Shown here: positions 1-9,255 of the stretch, piece by piece
Position numbering within the stretch: the first letter of the stretch is position 1
How the letters are laid out: each line of letters starts with the position of its first letter
Source of the DNA: Dehalococcoidia bacterium
GTDB taxonomy: Bacteria; Chloroflexota; Dehalococcoidia; SpSt-223
DNA: 64,000 nucleotides
Reading direction: 5' to 3'
NCBI GenBank assembly: GCA_026003895.1
Contig: BPIC01000003.1
Location: 301,148 to 365,147, forward strand
Translations under genes and position numbers: made by a program
Notes under the pieces: generated by a model
Database searches by the model: none
Seen by the model: only the letters and a program-made list of their open reading frames with translations
Told to the model about the DNA's origin: nothing

Positions 1-60
1 CGGCGCTTTGCCCCGCTGCCGGCCGCGCCAGACCATGACGACAACGTCTTGGACAGTTAG
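1..60 (+). CDS. Possible C-terminal end of a gene entering from the left edge
   Basis: The first frame is open from base 1 and ends at a TAG at 58-60. It gives 19 residues ending in HDDNVLDS. The stretch is too short to assign a family. The only support is an uninterrupted frame with ordinary codons, so it could be chance. Confidence 0.25.
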   Translation, partial: RRFAPLPAAPDHDDNVLDS

Positions 61-738
61 GCGGTGCGGATCCCGCGCGGGATCGGCGCGGGAAGAAGAC
101 GCCAACAACGCACCACACTGCGACCTTCAGATACGGCCACGAAACCGACCGAACCTCGCGCGGTCCGAACCGCCCGGCTGAGCGGATAACCACTGGAGCA
201 ACGTCCACCGGTTGCAACTTCAGAGTGCGAGGCTCCCCTGCAAGCGGCTCGGCGCAGTCCACCCTGCGCCGCGGCACGACCGGAGGCGGACGTACGAGCA
301 GGAAGGTCATGCGTCTCGCACTGATCGCCGGTGGTGCGGCGGTCGTCGCCACCGTTCGCTCGTCGCCACCGCAACGGGCGCTTTCGCGGTCGATCGGGGT
401 TGGGAGGGGATCCGACCGCCGAGGCCTTTCCGGTTGTGTGCAACGTCGCGGGCGGTATCAGAGTTCTTCTCGGCGCATGTCCCGCGCGAAGCCGCCATAC
501 TTCCGGTGGAGGAAGCGTTGGACACGATCACCGGAAGCAAACGGGTTCGGTTCGACCTCCCTGAGCGCGATCGATCGCCCGGCCAACATGAGCTGCTCTC
601 AGGATCGACCCACGACATCCTGAACCCGCAGGGCGCGGTTGGCGCAGCGCTGTTTCGCGCATGCACGGGCGTCGGCGCCGTCGCTCGCGCTGAGACCCTC
701 CCCGTGGCAGCAAGCATGGCGATGCTGAGCGAGCACGC
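61..738. other. 678 bp without a recognisable gene
   Basis: Open frames exist on both strands but none gives a recognisable protein. The best candidate start is the ATG at 309, preceded by AGGAAGG and followed by a hydrophobic stretch (MRLALIAGGAAVVATV). That frame then turns Arg/Ser-rich, while a second frame continues with hydrophobic residues, so a decayed small membrane protein is possible. No repeat, tRNA or terminator was seen. Confidence 0.4.
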
Positions 739-1929
739 GTGACGGGCGCCGCTCGGCAGTCGCGTCCTGCCATCATCTTCATCGTTCTGCTTGGCATTGT
801 CAGCCTCTTCGCCGACATGACCTACGAAGGCGCCCGCAGCATCGCCGGCGCCTACCTTGGGCAACTTGGGGCGACTGCGCTTGCCGTCGGGCTGACCGCT
901 GGCATTGCCGAGCTGCTCGGGTTTGTCCTCCGACTCGTCGTTGGCGTGCTGACCGATCGCCTACACCGTCCGTGGACGTTGGTCATCCTCGGCTATCTCG
1001 TGAACTTGGGGGCCGTGCCGATGCTCGCCCTCGTCGGTCAGTGGGAAATCGCTGCGCTCTTGATCGTGGCCGAGCGAGTTGGCAAAGCACTCCGCACGCC
1101 AGGGCGGGATGCGATGCTGGCCCAAGCAAGCTCGACGACGGGCCACGGCAGCGGCTTTGGCATCCATGAGGCGCTAGATCAGATCGGCGCGGTGCTTGGC
1201 CCTCTGCTTGTCGCCGCGGTCGTCGCGACGCGCGGCGAGGTTCGCGAGGCGCTTGCTGCACTTGCGATCCCGGCCACGCTGGCGATCGTCGTGCTTGGCA
1301 TCGCGCGCCTGCGCGTTCCAGACCCCGGGAAGCTTGCCATCGCGATCGACCCCCCGGCGACGACGGGCTTCTCCCGACGTTTCTGGATCTATCTCACGGG
1401 TGCGATGTGCTTCGCCGCCGGCTTCGTCGATTTCGCCCTTGTGGCCTTCCACCTCGATCGGGCCGCGATCGCGACCCCGAGCGCCATCGCGCTGTTCTAC
1501 GCCCTCGCGATGGGTGTCGACGCCATTGCGGCCTTGACCTGCGGCATGGCGTTCGATCGGGTCGGATTTGCGGTCGTTCCCATTTCGGCGGCAGTCTCGG
1601 CGGTGGCGGCCCCGCTGCTCTTCCTCGGCGGCTTCGAGCTCGCCGTGATCGGCGTGGCGCTTTGGGGGTTTGGACTGGGAGCGCAGGAGTCGGTCCTGCG
1701 GGCCGGCATTGCCTCGCTCGTGCCCGCCGGCCAGCGCGGGGCTGCCTATGGCACGTTTGGCGCTCTTTTCGGCATCGCCTGGTTCGCTGGGAGCGCAGCG
1801 TTTGGACTGCTCTACGGCGTGTCCATCCCCGGGCTCGTTGCCGCCTCGATCGCGCTCCAAGCCGCCGCCACGGTCGTCCTCACGGTCGCAGCCCGCTGGA
1901 ACCGGCCGGCGCCCACGCCAACAGCCTAG
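739..1929 (+). CDS. MFS transporter
   Basis: This 396-residue protein is almost entirely hydrophobic helices, about 12 in two halves joined by a more polar loop near residues 190-205. This is the major facilitator layout. The N-terminal ADMTYEGARSI stretch and the RLVVGVLTDRLHRP loop (a motif-A-like G...DR.HR sequence after TM2) are typical of a bacterial MFS group annotated only as permeases. The substrate is unknown. It starts with GTG at 739 with only a weak GAGCGAG ribosome site. It stands alone and converges on the M24 gene; both genes use the same CTAG (1926-1929) for their stop codons. Confidence 0.82.
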   Translation: MTGAARQSRPAIIFIVLLGIVSLFADMTYEGARSIAGAYLGQLGATALAVGLTAGIAELLGFVLRLVVGVLTDRLHRPWTLVILGYLVNLGAVPMLALVGQWEIAALLIVAERVGKALRTPGRDAMLAQASSTTGHGSGFGIHEALDQIGAVLGPLLVAAVVATRGEVREALAALAIPATLAIVVLGIARLRVPDPGKLAIAIDPPATTGFSRRFWIYLTGAMCFAAGFVDFALVAFHLDRAAIATPSAIALFYALAMGVDAIAALTCGMAFDRVGFAVVPISAAVSAVAAPLLFLGGFELAVIGVALWGFGLGAQESVLRAGIASLVPAGQRGAAYGTFGALFGIAWFAGSAAFGLLYGVSIPGLVAASIALQAAATVVLTVAARWNRPAPTPTA

Positions 1930-3029
1930 GCCGACGTGCTCGCCGTCGGGAAATCGGTCAGCACTTCGACGCCGCGGCTAGTAAACGCCATCGAATCCTC
2001 GATCAGAAGCGAGTTGAGGAAACCGGGCGCGATCGTAAACGCCATATTGGGACGGACGGCGTCGATCGAGCCTGGAGAGAGCATCGGTCGGGCAAGTGGG
2101 CTGTCGGCATGGAAGCCGACGCCGTGCCCCGTCCAGCGGACAGCGGCGGCTTCCGCGTGGGCGAAGACAGCGCGAGCGGCGGCGTCGACCTCGCTGCCCA
2201 GAACGCCGTTTTGGATGGCTGCGATCGCCGCGGCGCGCGCCGCCTCGAGGAGCGCGATCTGATCCGTGAGGGCTGCGGAGGGAGCGCTCGGGCAAAAGAC
2301 GCGCGTCGCGGCCGCCCAGAAGCCATCGACCGCAACGCGGATACGAACAATCGCCGCGCCTTCCGGTCCTTCGGCTACGCGACAAAACGGCACGACCTCT
2401 TCGCCGGCCGCTGCCGCGGCGGCCATCGCACCGAGCGCTGCCCCGGCGATGACTGCTGGCGGCACACCTGGTGCGGTGATCTCGCGCGCCGCCGTTAACC
2501 CCGTCACCGCAACCTCTCCGGCGCGGCGCAACCGGCTCAGCTCTCGCGCGGTCTTCCAGAGGGCGCCCGCCTCGGTGAGATCTGAACAGTCATACCACGT
2601 CGCGTTCGGGCCAGCAGCTTTGAGCACATCACCCGAGCCACCGTCCGGCAGCCCGAGATCCGGGCCATAGGCAGCGAAGGGCAGCGGCCCGTGCTCGTAG
2701 CCTAGCTTGCTGAAGCGATCGTACCGCCCCAACAGTTCACGCAGGTGCGGCAGTGCTCCCTCGCTCGCCGGCTGAAGATAGCCATCGACGAAGCGGCTGA
2801 AGATTCGCACGTCGTCGGCCCAGCCGCTGGCGGCGCGGGCCGCCTCCTCCTCCGGCACGAGAAGCGTGACCTCGCCAGACTGTTTGAAGAAGCAAAAGGA
2901 GTCGCCGCTCTGCGGGAGATAGCCCGAAAAGAGCAACACATTCGCCGGCGCACGGACGATCACGCCGTCGTAGCCTTGGGCGGCGAGGAGCTGGCGCATC
3001 AGCCCGACGCGCTGCACATCACGATCCAT
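1926..3029 (-). CDS. M24 (creatinase/prolidase) fold protein lacking most metal ligands
   Basis: The protein has 367 residues: an N-terminal creatinase-like domain (about 1-165) and a C-terminal pita-bread M24 domain. Residues 301-307 (GHGVGFH) keep the conserved His, and the last IED keeps a Glu. The usual D-x(10)-D metal pair is gone: the DGFWAAATR stretch (about 234-242) has Ala where the second Asp should be and Arg at the first. The usual TIEPG reads TIAPG, losing another Glu ligand. It is therefore probably not a metallopeptidase. I chose the ATG at 3029 because GAGGTGGGG lies just upstream; a TTG at 3083 and an ATG at 3056 are in frame. It is the last gene of the minus-strand run. Confidence 0.8.
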   Translation of the reverse strand: MDRDVQRVGLMRQLLAAQGYDGVIVRAPANVLLFSGYLPQSGDSFCFFKQSGEVTLLVPEEEAARAASGWADDVRIFSRFVDGYLQPASEGALPHLRELLGRYDRFSKLGYEHGPLPFAAYGPDLGLPDGGSGDVLKAAGPNATWYDCSDLTEAGALWKTARELSRLRRAGEVAVTGLTAAREITAPGVPPAVIAGAALGAMAAAAAAGEEVVPFCRVAEGPEGAAIVRIRVAVDGFWAAATRVFCPSAPSAALTDQIALLEAARAAAIAAIQNGVLGSEVDAAARAVFAHAEAAAVRWTGHGVGFHADSPLARPMLSPGSIDAVRPNMAFTIAPGFLNSLLIEDSMAFTSRGVEVLTDFPTASTSA

Positions 3030-3072
3030 TCTGTTCCCCACCTCAAGGGGCGCCATCAAGTTAAGGTCCGGC

Positions 3073-3687
3073 TCAATGCCCAAACAGCACGAGCCGCGTC
3101 ACCGTAAGTACCAATCCGATCGCGGCGAGGGTTGCCACCGCGCTCAGGACACGCAGCACGTTCACCACGCCGGCGGTCGGTTGAGCTTCGGCCAGCGCGA
3201 CCCGCCAGCGTGGCAAGGCGACGAAGTGGGCACTTGCTGCGAGCAGCACGGTGACAACCGCGAAGATATGCTTGACGACCAGCACTTGGCCGTACGGGCG
3301 CGAACGAAGGATGGTGAGCTCGGCGGAGCTGGTCACCGGCTCGGTGACCGGATTGTTGATCGTCTGGTAGATGCCGGTCGGGATGAGCGCGATCAGGCTG
3401 ATCCACATCCACGGAACCATGAGGGCGAACAGCCGTTCCCGTTGCCGGTCGTCGAGGCCTGGCGCGACGAGCACGAGAAATTGGACGCCCAGCCCGCCCA
3501 GCCAGACGATCGCAGTCACGAAATGGACGATCATCGAGAGATACTTGCCAGTGTCGCGGTAGCCAAGGTTGGCAAGAACGCGGCCCAAGTCGAGCGCAGG
3601 CAGCCCGACCACGGCAATGACGAGGATCGCAAGAAGAACGCCGACGATCACGCCTGCCGGGTAGGTGCGCGCGAGCAGCTTGGTCAT
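3073..3687 (-). CDS. CopD-domain-like integral membrane protein
   Basis: The 204-residue protein has about five hydrophobic segments. The second and third contain HFVTAIVWLGGLGVQF and PWMWISLIALIPTGIYQ, the His-rich and Trp-rich pattern of the CopD/copper-resistance-D and related DUF families. The usual role of that family is inner-membrane copper handling, but no cytochrome or CopC gene is nearby. GGAAAGGA precedes the ATG, which overlaps the stop of the aminotransferase gene by 4 bp, so the two are probably translationally coupled. Confidence 0.6.
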   Translation of the reverse strand: MTKLLARTYPAGVIVGVLLAILVIAVVGLPALDLGRVLANLGYRDTGKYLSMIVHFVTAIVWLGGLGVQFLVLVAPGLDDRQRERLFALMVPWMWISLIALIPTGIYQTINNPVTEPVTSSAELTILRSRPYGQVLVVKHIFAVVTVLLAASAHFVALPRWRVALAEAQPTAGVVNVLRVLSAVATLAAIGLVLTVTRLVLFGH

Positions 3688-4883
3688 GCGTCCTTTCCCT
3701 CCAATCGCGCGAGGAAGCGGCTGATGCGCCGGATCGCCTCCTCAATCTCCGCCAGCGAGGTCGCGTAGCAACAGCGGATGTGGCCTTCGCCACGTTCGCC
3801 GAACGCCGAGCCGGGCACCACCGCAACCCGCTCCTCGTTCAGCAGCCGCTCGGCAAAGGCCTCGCTCGACAGCCCGGTGCGGGCGATCGAGGGGAAGACA
3901 TAAAACGCGCCTCGTGGCTCGAAGCAGTCGAGCCCAAGGCGGCGAAACCCTGTCAGCATCACTCGCCGGCGCCGGTCATACTCGTCCACCATCTCCTGGA
4001 CATCGCGCTCGCCGTAGCGCAGGGCCTCGATCGCGGCGAGCTGCGCCATCACCGGTGCGCACAGCATCGTGTATTGGTGGATCTTCATCATTGCTTCGAG
4101 CAACTCGGGCCGGGCGCAGGCATAGCCGACACGCCAACCGGTCATCGCGTAGGCCTTCGAAAAGCCGCCAAGAAGGATCGTCCGGTCGCGTGCGCCAGGC
4201 AGACTGCTGAAGCAGGTATGCTCGACCCCATAAACGAGCCGATCGTAAATCTCGTCGGCGACGACGATCAGGTCGTGACGCTCGGCGACGCGGGCGATCG
4301 CTGCCAACTCCTCGCGCGAGAGGACCGCGCCAGTCGGGTTACTGGGATAGCCGAGCAGGATCGCCTTGGTCCGCGGAGTAATGCGCGCTTCGATCTCCTC
4401 CGCCCGCACCTTGAAGTCGTCCGCGAAGCTGGTCGGCACTGGGATCACTGTCCCCCCGGCGAGCTGAATGCAGGGCCGGTAGGACACGTAGCCCGGATCG
4501 GGGCAAAGCACTTCGTCCCCGGGATCGAGGATGGCCCGCATCGCCAGATCCAGCCCTTCGCTCACCCCAACGGTGACGAGGATCTCGCGGCGCGGGTCGT
4601 AGCTCACCTGATAGAGCCGTTCGAGATGCCGCGCAATCTCCGAGCGCAACTCGATTAGGCCGTAGTTCGAGGTGTACGACGTCTCACCGCGCTCGAGGCC
4701 ATACATCGCGGCTTCGCGGATGTGCCATGGGGTAACGAAATCCGGCTCGCCCACGCCGAGCGAAATGACGTTGTCGAGCGAGGCGAGCAGGTCGAAAAAT
4801 TTCCGAATGCCCGATGGCGGAAGGCTGCTCACTAGCTTCGCCACCCGGTTCCGGTTGGCGACACTCCCTACGCTGGTCGCCAT
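3684..4883 (-). CDS. Pyridoxal-phosphate aminotransferase, class I (AspC/AAT-I family)
   Basis: The 399-residue length and motifs fit fold-type I aminotransferases. Visible are GVGEPDF near residue 40, the substrate-side YPSNPTGAVLS segment, VVADEIYDRLVY (the PLP-ring Asp and Tyr), and the Schiff-base lysine in GGFSKAYAMTGWRVGYA. The closest groups are aspartate/aromatic/alanine aminotransferases of the MalY/PatA type; the substrate cannot be fixed from sequence alone. GGAGAGGAG precedes the ATG. The start lies 16 bp inside the upstream MBL gene and the end overlaps the CopD-like gene, so it is internal to the operon. Confidence 0.9.
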   Translation of the reverse strand: MATSVGSVANRNRVAKLVSSLPPSGIRKFFDLLASLDNVISLGVGEPDFVTPWHIREAAMYGLERGETSYTSNYGLIELRSEIARHLERLYQVSYDPRREILVTVGVSEGLDLAMRAILDPGDEVLCPDPGYVSYRPCIQLAGGTVIPVPTSFADDFKVRAEEIEARITPRTKAILLGYPSNPTGAVLSREELAAIARVAERHDLIVVADEIYDRLVYGVEHTCFSSLPGARDRTILLGGFSKAYAMTGWRVGYACARPELLEAMMKIHQYTMLCAPVMAQLAAIEALRYGERDVQEMVDEYDRRRRVMLTGFRRLGLDCFEPRGAFYVFPSIARTGLSSEAFAERLLNEERVAVVPGSAFGERGEGHIRCCYATSLAEIEEAIRRISRFLARLEGKDA

Positions 4884-5767
4884 CGGCGCTCCTCTCCCTC
4901 GCCGGCCGCGACGACACGGCCCTCCCGGGCGAGTTTGATCAACATCGACGTTACCTGACGACTGGCCAGCTCAATCAGCTTCTCCTCCAGATCAGGATAG
5001 ACACGGGCGACGATCGCCGCCGGCTGGTCATCACCGGCGCGCAGCGCCGCCAGCACTTGCTCCTCGCGCTCGCGCCGGTGGGCGAGCACCGCCTGAACAT
5101 TCGCGTGTGGGTCGCGGATCAGCGGGCCATGCGCCGGGACGATCGCCGTCATGGGAAAGTCGAGCAGGCGAGTCAGCGAGCGGAGGAGATCCTCCATACT
5201 GCCGTGAGGCGGGCTGACCGAGGTGGTAGCATTGCCGAGGACAAGATCGCCGGTCAGCATCAGCCCGCTGGCAGGCAGGAAGAAGCAGCAGTGGCCGGGG
5301 GCGTGGCCCGGCGTGTGGACGACTTGGATCGCAACGCCGCCGGCAGTGAGCACTTGGCCATCCTCGATCGTGCCATCGACAGTCGTGCCGGGAACGGCAG
5401 GCTGGTCGTCCGTCGCTTCGATGGCGGTCGCCTCGGCAACCAGCGGCGCTTCGAGCGGATGACAGAGGATCGGTGCGCCCGTCGCCGCGCGCAGCCGCGC
5501 TGCTCCGCCGCTATGGTCACGATGGTGGTGGGTGAGGAGGATCGCGGTGACCGCTGGGTTGCCGAGACCGGCGAGATAGCCAGCGATAAAGCCAGCCGGT
5601 GCGTCGAGATCGTAGGCCGTGTCGATAACGATGACTTCGTGCGAATCGCCAACGATGACGACGTGCGCCCCGAGGCTGGTGTCCCAGGCCGAATCGGCGA
5701 TCTCCAGCCAGTGGACGCCCGGCGCAAGCGTCCTGGCCTTGAGGCGGGGCCAGCGTGTCTCGCTCAA
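4868..5767 (-). CDS. MBL-fold metallo-hydrolase (LACTB2-like)
   Basis: The 299-residue protein has the complete metallo-beta-lactamase ligand set: THHHRDHSGG (first His cluster), HTPGHAPGH, TGDLVLG (bridging Asp) and IVPAHGPLI. The C-terminal 80 residues are predicted helical, as in the winged-helix tail of LACTB2-type hydrolases and endoribonucleases. A two-zinc hydrolase acting on thioesters, lactones or RNA is likely; the substrate is unknown. Translation appears to start at TTG (5765-5767), overlapping the stop of the Lrp-type regulator by 4 bp, so coupling may replace a strong ribosome site. Confidence 0.82.
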   Translation of the reverse strand: MSETRWPRLKARTLAPGVHWLEIADSAWDTSLGAHVVIVGDSHEVIVIDTAYDLDAPAGFIAGYLAGLGNPAVTAILLTHHHRDHSGGAARLRAATGAPILCHPLEAPLVAEATAIEATDDQPAVPGTTVDGTIEDGQVLTAGGVAIQVVHTPGHAPGHCCFFLPASGLMLTGDLVLGNATTSVSPPHGSMEDLLRSLTRLLDFPMTAIVPAHGPLIRDPHANVQAVLAHRREREEQVLAALRAGDDQPAAIVARVYPDLEEKLIELASRQVTSMLIKLAREGRVVAAGEGEERRWRPA

Positions 5768-6246
5768 GGGGTGACCGCGAGCCGGTGTGCCGTCGGCTCG
5801 TCGCCGTCCAAAATTGCGCCGTCCTCTTTGTAGCGTTTCATGATGAAGTAGGTCGCGGTGCCCTGCACGGCGTCGATCGTCGCTAGTCGCTCCGAGACGA
5901 AGAGGCTGACCTCACGCATCGACTTGGCCACGACCATCACCGCGAGGTCGAACGTGCCGGAGACAAGCCAGACGGAGCGCACCTCCGGGTAGCGATAGAT
6001 TCGCTGGGCGACCGCGTCGAAACCGGTCTCGCGCTGGGGAGCGCAGCGGACCTCGATAAGGGCAGCGACTTCATCTTCGCCGGCGCGTTCCCAATTGATC
6101 ACGGTGCGGTAGCCGAGAATGATGCGGTCCTGCTCGGCGCGGGCGATGGCGGCGGCGACGTCGGCTTCGCTCTGGCCGGTCATGACGGCGATCTCGGCGG
6201 GTGTCAGCCGGGGGTTCCGTTCGATAGCCTTCAAGATCTGTTTCAC
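5764..6246 (-). CDS. Lrp/AsnC family transcriptional regulator
   Basis: The 160-residue protein has an N-terminal helix-turn-helix (residues about 5-50, with PRLTPAEIAVMTGQSEADV as the recognition unit) and a C-terminal RAM/AsnC ligand-binding domain from about 58 (alpha-beta sandwich with SGTFDLAVMV). The family senses amino acids and acts as octamers. Directly downstream are an MBL hydrolase and an aminotransferase, which are plausible targets together with itself. The frame stays open far upstream, but the GTG at 6246 is chosen because it follows CTTGGAG and begins the conserved domain. Confidence 0.82.
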   Translation of the reverse strand: MKQILKAIERNPRLTPAEIAVMTGQSEADVAAAIARAEQDRIILGYRTVINWERAGEDEVAALIEVRCAPQRETGFDAVAQRIYRYPEVRSVWLVSGTFDLAVMVVAKSMREVSLFVSERLATIDAVQGTATYFIMKRYKEDGAILDGDEPTAHRLAVTP

Positions 6247-6305
6247 GGAGGCTCCAAGCGGCAGCGTGGAGACAGTATCCCAGGTCTGCCGGAGTATGCG
6301 TCGAA

Positions 6306-7769
6306 TTATGCGCGAGCGAGCGCCGGGCGGAGCGTGTGCCAATGCGTCGCCTGCTGGTAGGCGTGCCCGATCCGCAGGATCGTCGCCTCGTCGAACGGCT
6401 TGCCGATGATCTGGAGGCCAACCGGCAGGCCATCGCTTAGCCCGGCGGGCACCGACAGGCCGCACACCCCGGCGATGTTGATCGGCAGGGTGCAGACGTC
6501 GCTCAAGTACATCTGAAGCGGGTCGTCCAGCTTCTCGCCGAGCCGGAAGGCGACGGTGGGCGAGGTCGGCGCAACGAGCGCATCGTAGCGGGCGAACGCC
6601 TCGTCGAAGTCGCGCTTGATCAGCGTCCGCACTTTCTGCGCCTTGAGATAGTAGGCGTCGTAATAGCCGGCCGAGAGGGCGTAGGTGCCAAGCATGATCC
6701 GCCGCTTCACTTCGGGACCGAAGCCGAGGCCGCGGGTGCGCTCCATCTCCTCCCACATGGTTGGCGCCTCGGCCGAGAAGCCGTATTTGACGCCGTCGTA
6801 GCGCGCCAAGTTCGCCGATGCCTCCGACGGTGCGACAAGGTAGTAGACGGCGAGGGCGTATTCGGTGTGGGGGAGTGAGACATCCCAATCGACGGTCGCG
6901 CCCAACGCCTCCAGTTCGCGGATCGCAGCGCGCAGCGCCGCGTCGACGCCCGGCTGCATGCCACGGACGAAGTATTCCTTTGGGACGCCGAGGCGCAAGC
7001 CGCGCAAGTCGCCGCCGAGCGCCGCCCGGAAGTTCGGAACGGGCACGTCGGCCGAGGTCGAATCGTTCGGGTCACGCCCTGCGATCGCTTCCAGCACAAT
7101 CGCCGCATCCTCGACGGTGCGGGTGAAGGGGCCGATCTGGTCGAGCGAACTGGCGAAGGCGACGAGGCCAAAACGGCTCACGCGCCCATAGGTTGGCTTC
7201 AGGCCGACGACGCCGCAGAGCGAAGCGGGCTGCCGGATGCTGCCGCCGGTGTCTGAGCCGAGGGTGTAGATGGCTTCGCCGGCCGCGACCGCCGCCGCTG
7301 ACCCGCCGCTTGATCCACCCGGAACGCGATCGAGGTCCCACGGATTGTGGGTCGGAAAGAACGCCGAGTTCTCGCAGGACGATCCCATCGCGAACTCGTC
7401 CATGTTGGTCTTGCCGAGCAAGACCGCGCCGGCGGCGTAGAGCTTGGTGACGACCGTCGCGTCGTAGATCGGGATGAAGTGCTCGAGCATTTTCGATGAG
7501 CACGTGGTGCGGATGCCGCGCGTCGAGATGACGTCTTTGAGCGCCATTGGCACGCCGAGCAGAGGGCCTCGCTCGCCGACGGCGAGGCGCCGATCGGCGG
7601 CTGCTGCTGCCTCGAGGGCCACCTCGGGGGTGACGGTGACGAAGGCGCGCACGTGGCCATCGACGGTGGCAATCCGATCGAGGTGTGCTTGGGTCAACTC
7701 GACGGCAGAAAGTTCGCGACGCGCCAGCCGTGCGCTCGCTTCGGCGATCGTCAGGTCATACAAGTCCAC
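6306..7769 (-). CDS. gatA: Asp-tRNA(Asn)/Glu-tRNA(Gln) amidotransferase subunit A
   Basis: The 487-residue protein is a full-length amidase-signature enzyme. The catalytic lysine is in [10 protein letters not shown], the cis-serine in [13 protein letters not shown], and the nucleophile serine in [23 protein letters not shown] and [13 protein letters not shown] are diagnostic of GatA over other amidases. With GatB and GatC it releases ammonia from glutamine to amidate misacylated tRNAs. gatC is three genes upstream; no gatB is in the window. The start is GTG, 40 bp after the previous gene. Confidence 0.95.
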   Translation of the reverse strand: MDLYDLTIAEASARLARRELSAVELTQAHLDRIATVDGHVRAFVTVTPEVALEAAAAADRRLAVGERGPLLGVPMALKDVISTRGIRTTCSSKMLEHFIPIYDATVVTKLYAAGAVLLGKTNMDEFAMGSSCENSAFFPTHNPWDLDRVPGGSSGGSAAAVAAGEAIYTLGSDTGGSIRQPASLCGVVGLKPTYGRVSRFGLVAFASSLDQIGPFTRTVEDAAIVLEAIAGRDPNDSTSADVPVPNFRAALGGDLRGLRLGVPKEYFVRGMQPGVDAALRAAIRELEALGATVDWDVSLPHTEYALAVYYLVAPSEASANLARYDGVKYGFSAEAPTMWEEMERTRGLGFGPEVKRRIMLGTYALSAGYYDAYYLKAQKVRTLIKRDFDEAFARYDALVAPTSPTVAFRLGEKLDDPLQMYLSDVCTLPINIAGVCGLSVPAGLSDGLPVGLQIIGKPFDEATILRIGHAYQQATHWHTLRPALARA

Positions 7770-7809
7770 GCTTGTGCTCCATCGCGTGCTCCCGCGAACG
7801 TGGGGCAGG

Positions 7810-8199
7810 CTAGTCTTTGCTCAAGAGATATTGAATGGTCGGCCAATTGCGCTCGAGCACCTTGCGAAACCGCTTGGCGAGCAGATCCTGAAACTGGGCC
7901 GGTGTCTGGCCGAAGTAGTCGGCGAGACGCGGCCAATTGGGCCGGATCACGAGAGTGTCCCCCGCGACGTCGGCGGTGGCCAGATCGGGCGCCAAGCCGG
8001 GATCGATCAGGTAACGGAGGAGCCGGCGGCGGTCTTTATCGGTGGGACGGACGATGAACTCGCGGTCGCGGGGAGTGAGGCCGCGCTTGACCAGCAAGGC
8101 GAGCAGGATGCCGCCCTCGATCATCACGTCCTCGGCGCTGCTGCGCGCCTGGGCGTTGAGGTAGCCTTGGATCTCGCGAAACAGGCCCTCGCCGCTCAT
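7810..8199 (-). CDS. Conserved-looking hypothetical protein between gatC and gatA
   Basis: The 129-residue soluble protein is not recognised. It is mostly alpha-helical, with a central charged part ([19 protein letters not shown]) and a C-terminal segment [17 protein letters not shown] followed by [12 protein letters not shown]. Its ATG at 8199 overlaps the stop of the 52-residue gene by 4 bp, so it is translated as part of the gat operon. Position suggests a link to tRNA amidation or simple operon membership; no function can be given. Confidence 0.7.
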   Translation of the reverse strand: MSGEGLFREIQGYLNAQARSSAEDVMIEGGILLALLVKRGLTPRDREFIVRPTDKDRRRLLRYLIDPGLAPDLATADVAGDTLVIRPNWPRLADYFGQTPAQFQDLLAKRFRKVLERNWPTIQYLLSKD

Positions 8200-8354
8200 C
8201 GGCCGGACGGCTTCTGGAGCGCCTCTTGGAGCAGCTTCACCAGCTCCTCCTGCTCGGAACGTGGCAATTCGGTCACTCGGCGGACGCCGGCTGCCTCCAT
8301 CCGCTCTTGGATGAGCTTGATCACATCCTCGATCTGGTCGCGACGCCCGTTCAT
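8196..8354 (-). CDS. 52-residue protein in the gatC-gatA operon
   Basis: An ATG at 8354 overlaps the gatC stop (ATGA) and its own stop overlaps the next gene's ATG (again ATGA), so it sits exactly between two genes without spacer. The product is strongly charged and helical (MNGRRDQIEDVIKLIQERME at the start, then ELPRSEQEELVKLLQEAL). The double coupling is the main evidence that it is real. No family is recognised. Confidence 0.72.
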   Translation of the reverse strand: MNGRRDQIEDVIKLIQERMEAAGVRRVTELPRSEQEELVKLLQEALQKPSGR

Positions 8355-8641
8355 TCTTCGAGCACAGCCCGGACGCGCAGATAGTCGCCTTCGCGCAGCG
8401 GCGCATTCTGGAGCACGTCGTCCACTGGGAATGATGGACGTGGCTCATCGTCGCGAAAGACGTTCGTGGTTGCGAACACTTGGAACGTCGGCGGCACCTG
8501 CTCCGTGTCGAGGCGGCGCAAGGTCTCGAACTGCTCGAGGATAAGGCTCAACTGGCCTTGCATCCGCTCGACCTCTTCATCGGTGAGGCCAAGCCGCGCC
8601 AACCGGGCCACGTGCAGGACATCATCGCGCGTCAGGCTCAT
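8351..8641 (-). CDS. gatC: Asp-tRNA(Asn)/Glu-tRNA(Gln) amidotransferase subunit C
   Basis: The 96-residue protein matches GatC in size and layout: VLHVARLARLGLTDEEVERM at the N-terminus, ILEQFETLRRLDTEQVPPT in the middle, and RPSFPVDDVLQNAP followed by DYLRVRAVLEE at the end. GatC wraps around GatA and GatB and stabilises the complex. It is the first gene of the minus-strand run. A TATACT box ends 6 nt before the ATG, so the mRNA may be leaderless although a GGAG is also present. Confidence 0.93.
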   Translation of the reverse strand: MSLTRDDVLHVARLARLGLTDEEVERMQGQLSLILEQFETLRRLDTEQVPPTFQVFATTNVFRDDEPRPSFPVDDVLQNAPLREGDYLRVRAVLEE

Positions 8642-9255
8642 GCTCCAAGTATAGCCCGCGCCCGGGCGGTGAGGAGCGTCCGTCCAAGCGTATCCTTCAT
8701 CCAACAGCCCATCTGAAACACCCGCGGCTGCCCTCGGTGGGATGGTTGAGGAAGTCCTGCCGTTCTGTTTGGCGCGATCCCCTTTGTTGTCTCCCGCCAT
8801 CGTTCAGCGACTCGTGATGACAACCAGCGATACCGTTCGTCTTTTGTCGCTCGCCCCGCGTAGGGAAGGTCACAGACCGTGATCACTCTGAGCGCCTTGG
8901 AATCTTTCCAACCAAGCTCGCAAGTGTCCGGGTACAACCGCTCAAAATCGCTACAATGATCAAAATATTTCTAATTGAAACACCAAAATCACTTCCAAGT
9001 ACCTGGATAGAGTGTGATTCTATAGCGAGCTTACCCATAATTCGCTGACTGTTCCTCTCTAAACGTGGGTATAGAAATTTCCGATCTTAACATCGCATTC
9101 AATAGCTTCAATAATTACAATTGAGCTACTACGCCGTCGACTCCATTTGTCATATCAGAAACAGGATCGATCTACACGATGCCAAAACAATTATGGTAGC
9201 ATAGCTAATTCGCGACCAATCCCATACTCTCCCTTTAGCAAAATATAGCCGAGAC
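8642..9255. other. Intergenic region, left part GC-rich, right part (from about 8940) AT-rich
   Basis: No convincing gene. Bases 8642-8940 match the host composition and hold the gatC promoter. From about 8940 the DNA becomes visibly AT-rich and stays so through the two genes to the right. It probably contains the 3' end of the acquired island. A minus-strand frame at 8638-8937 and a 30-codon plus-strand frame at 8956 were considered and not accepted. Confidence 0.5.
8648..8656 (-). promoter_or_regulatory. -10 box of the gatC operon (GGCTATACT)
   Basis: On the minus strand TATACT (8653-8648) is separated by six bases (TGGAGC) from the gatC ATG. Transcription starting 6-7 nt after the box would begin on the start codon. 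No good -35 was found. It belongs to the GCTAYNNT group described in the findings. Confidence 0.55.

Noticed and set aside
541..575. T-arm-like GGTTCGACC stretch
   Set aside because: No acceptor, D or anticodon stem can be built around it, so not a tRNA.
8638..8937. 99-codon minus-strand frame before gatC
   Set aside because: It overlaps gatC's promoter and start, has no ribosome site and no family features.
8956..9048. 30-codon plus-strand frame in the AT-rich part (MIKIFLIETPKS...)
   Set aside because: No ribosome site or promoter, and length is within chance for AT-rich DNA.
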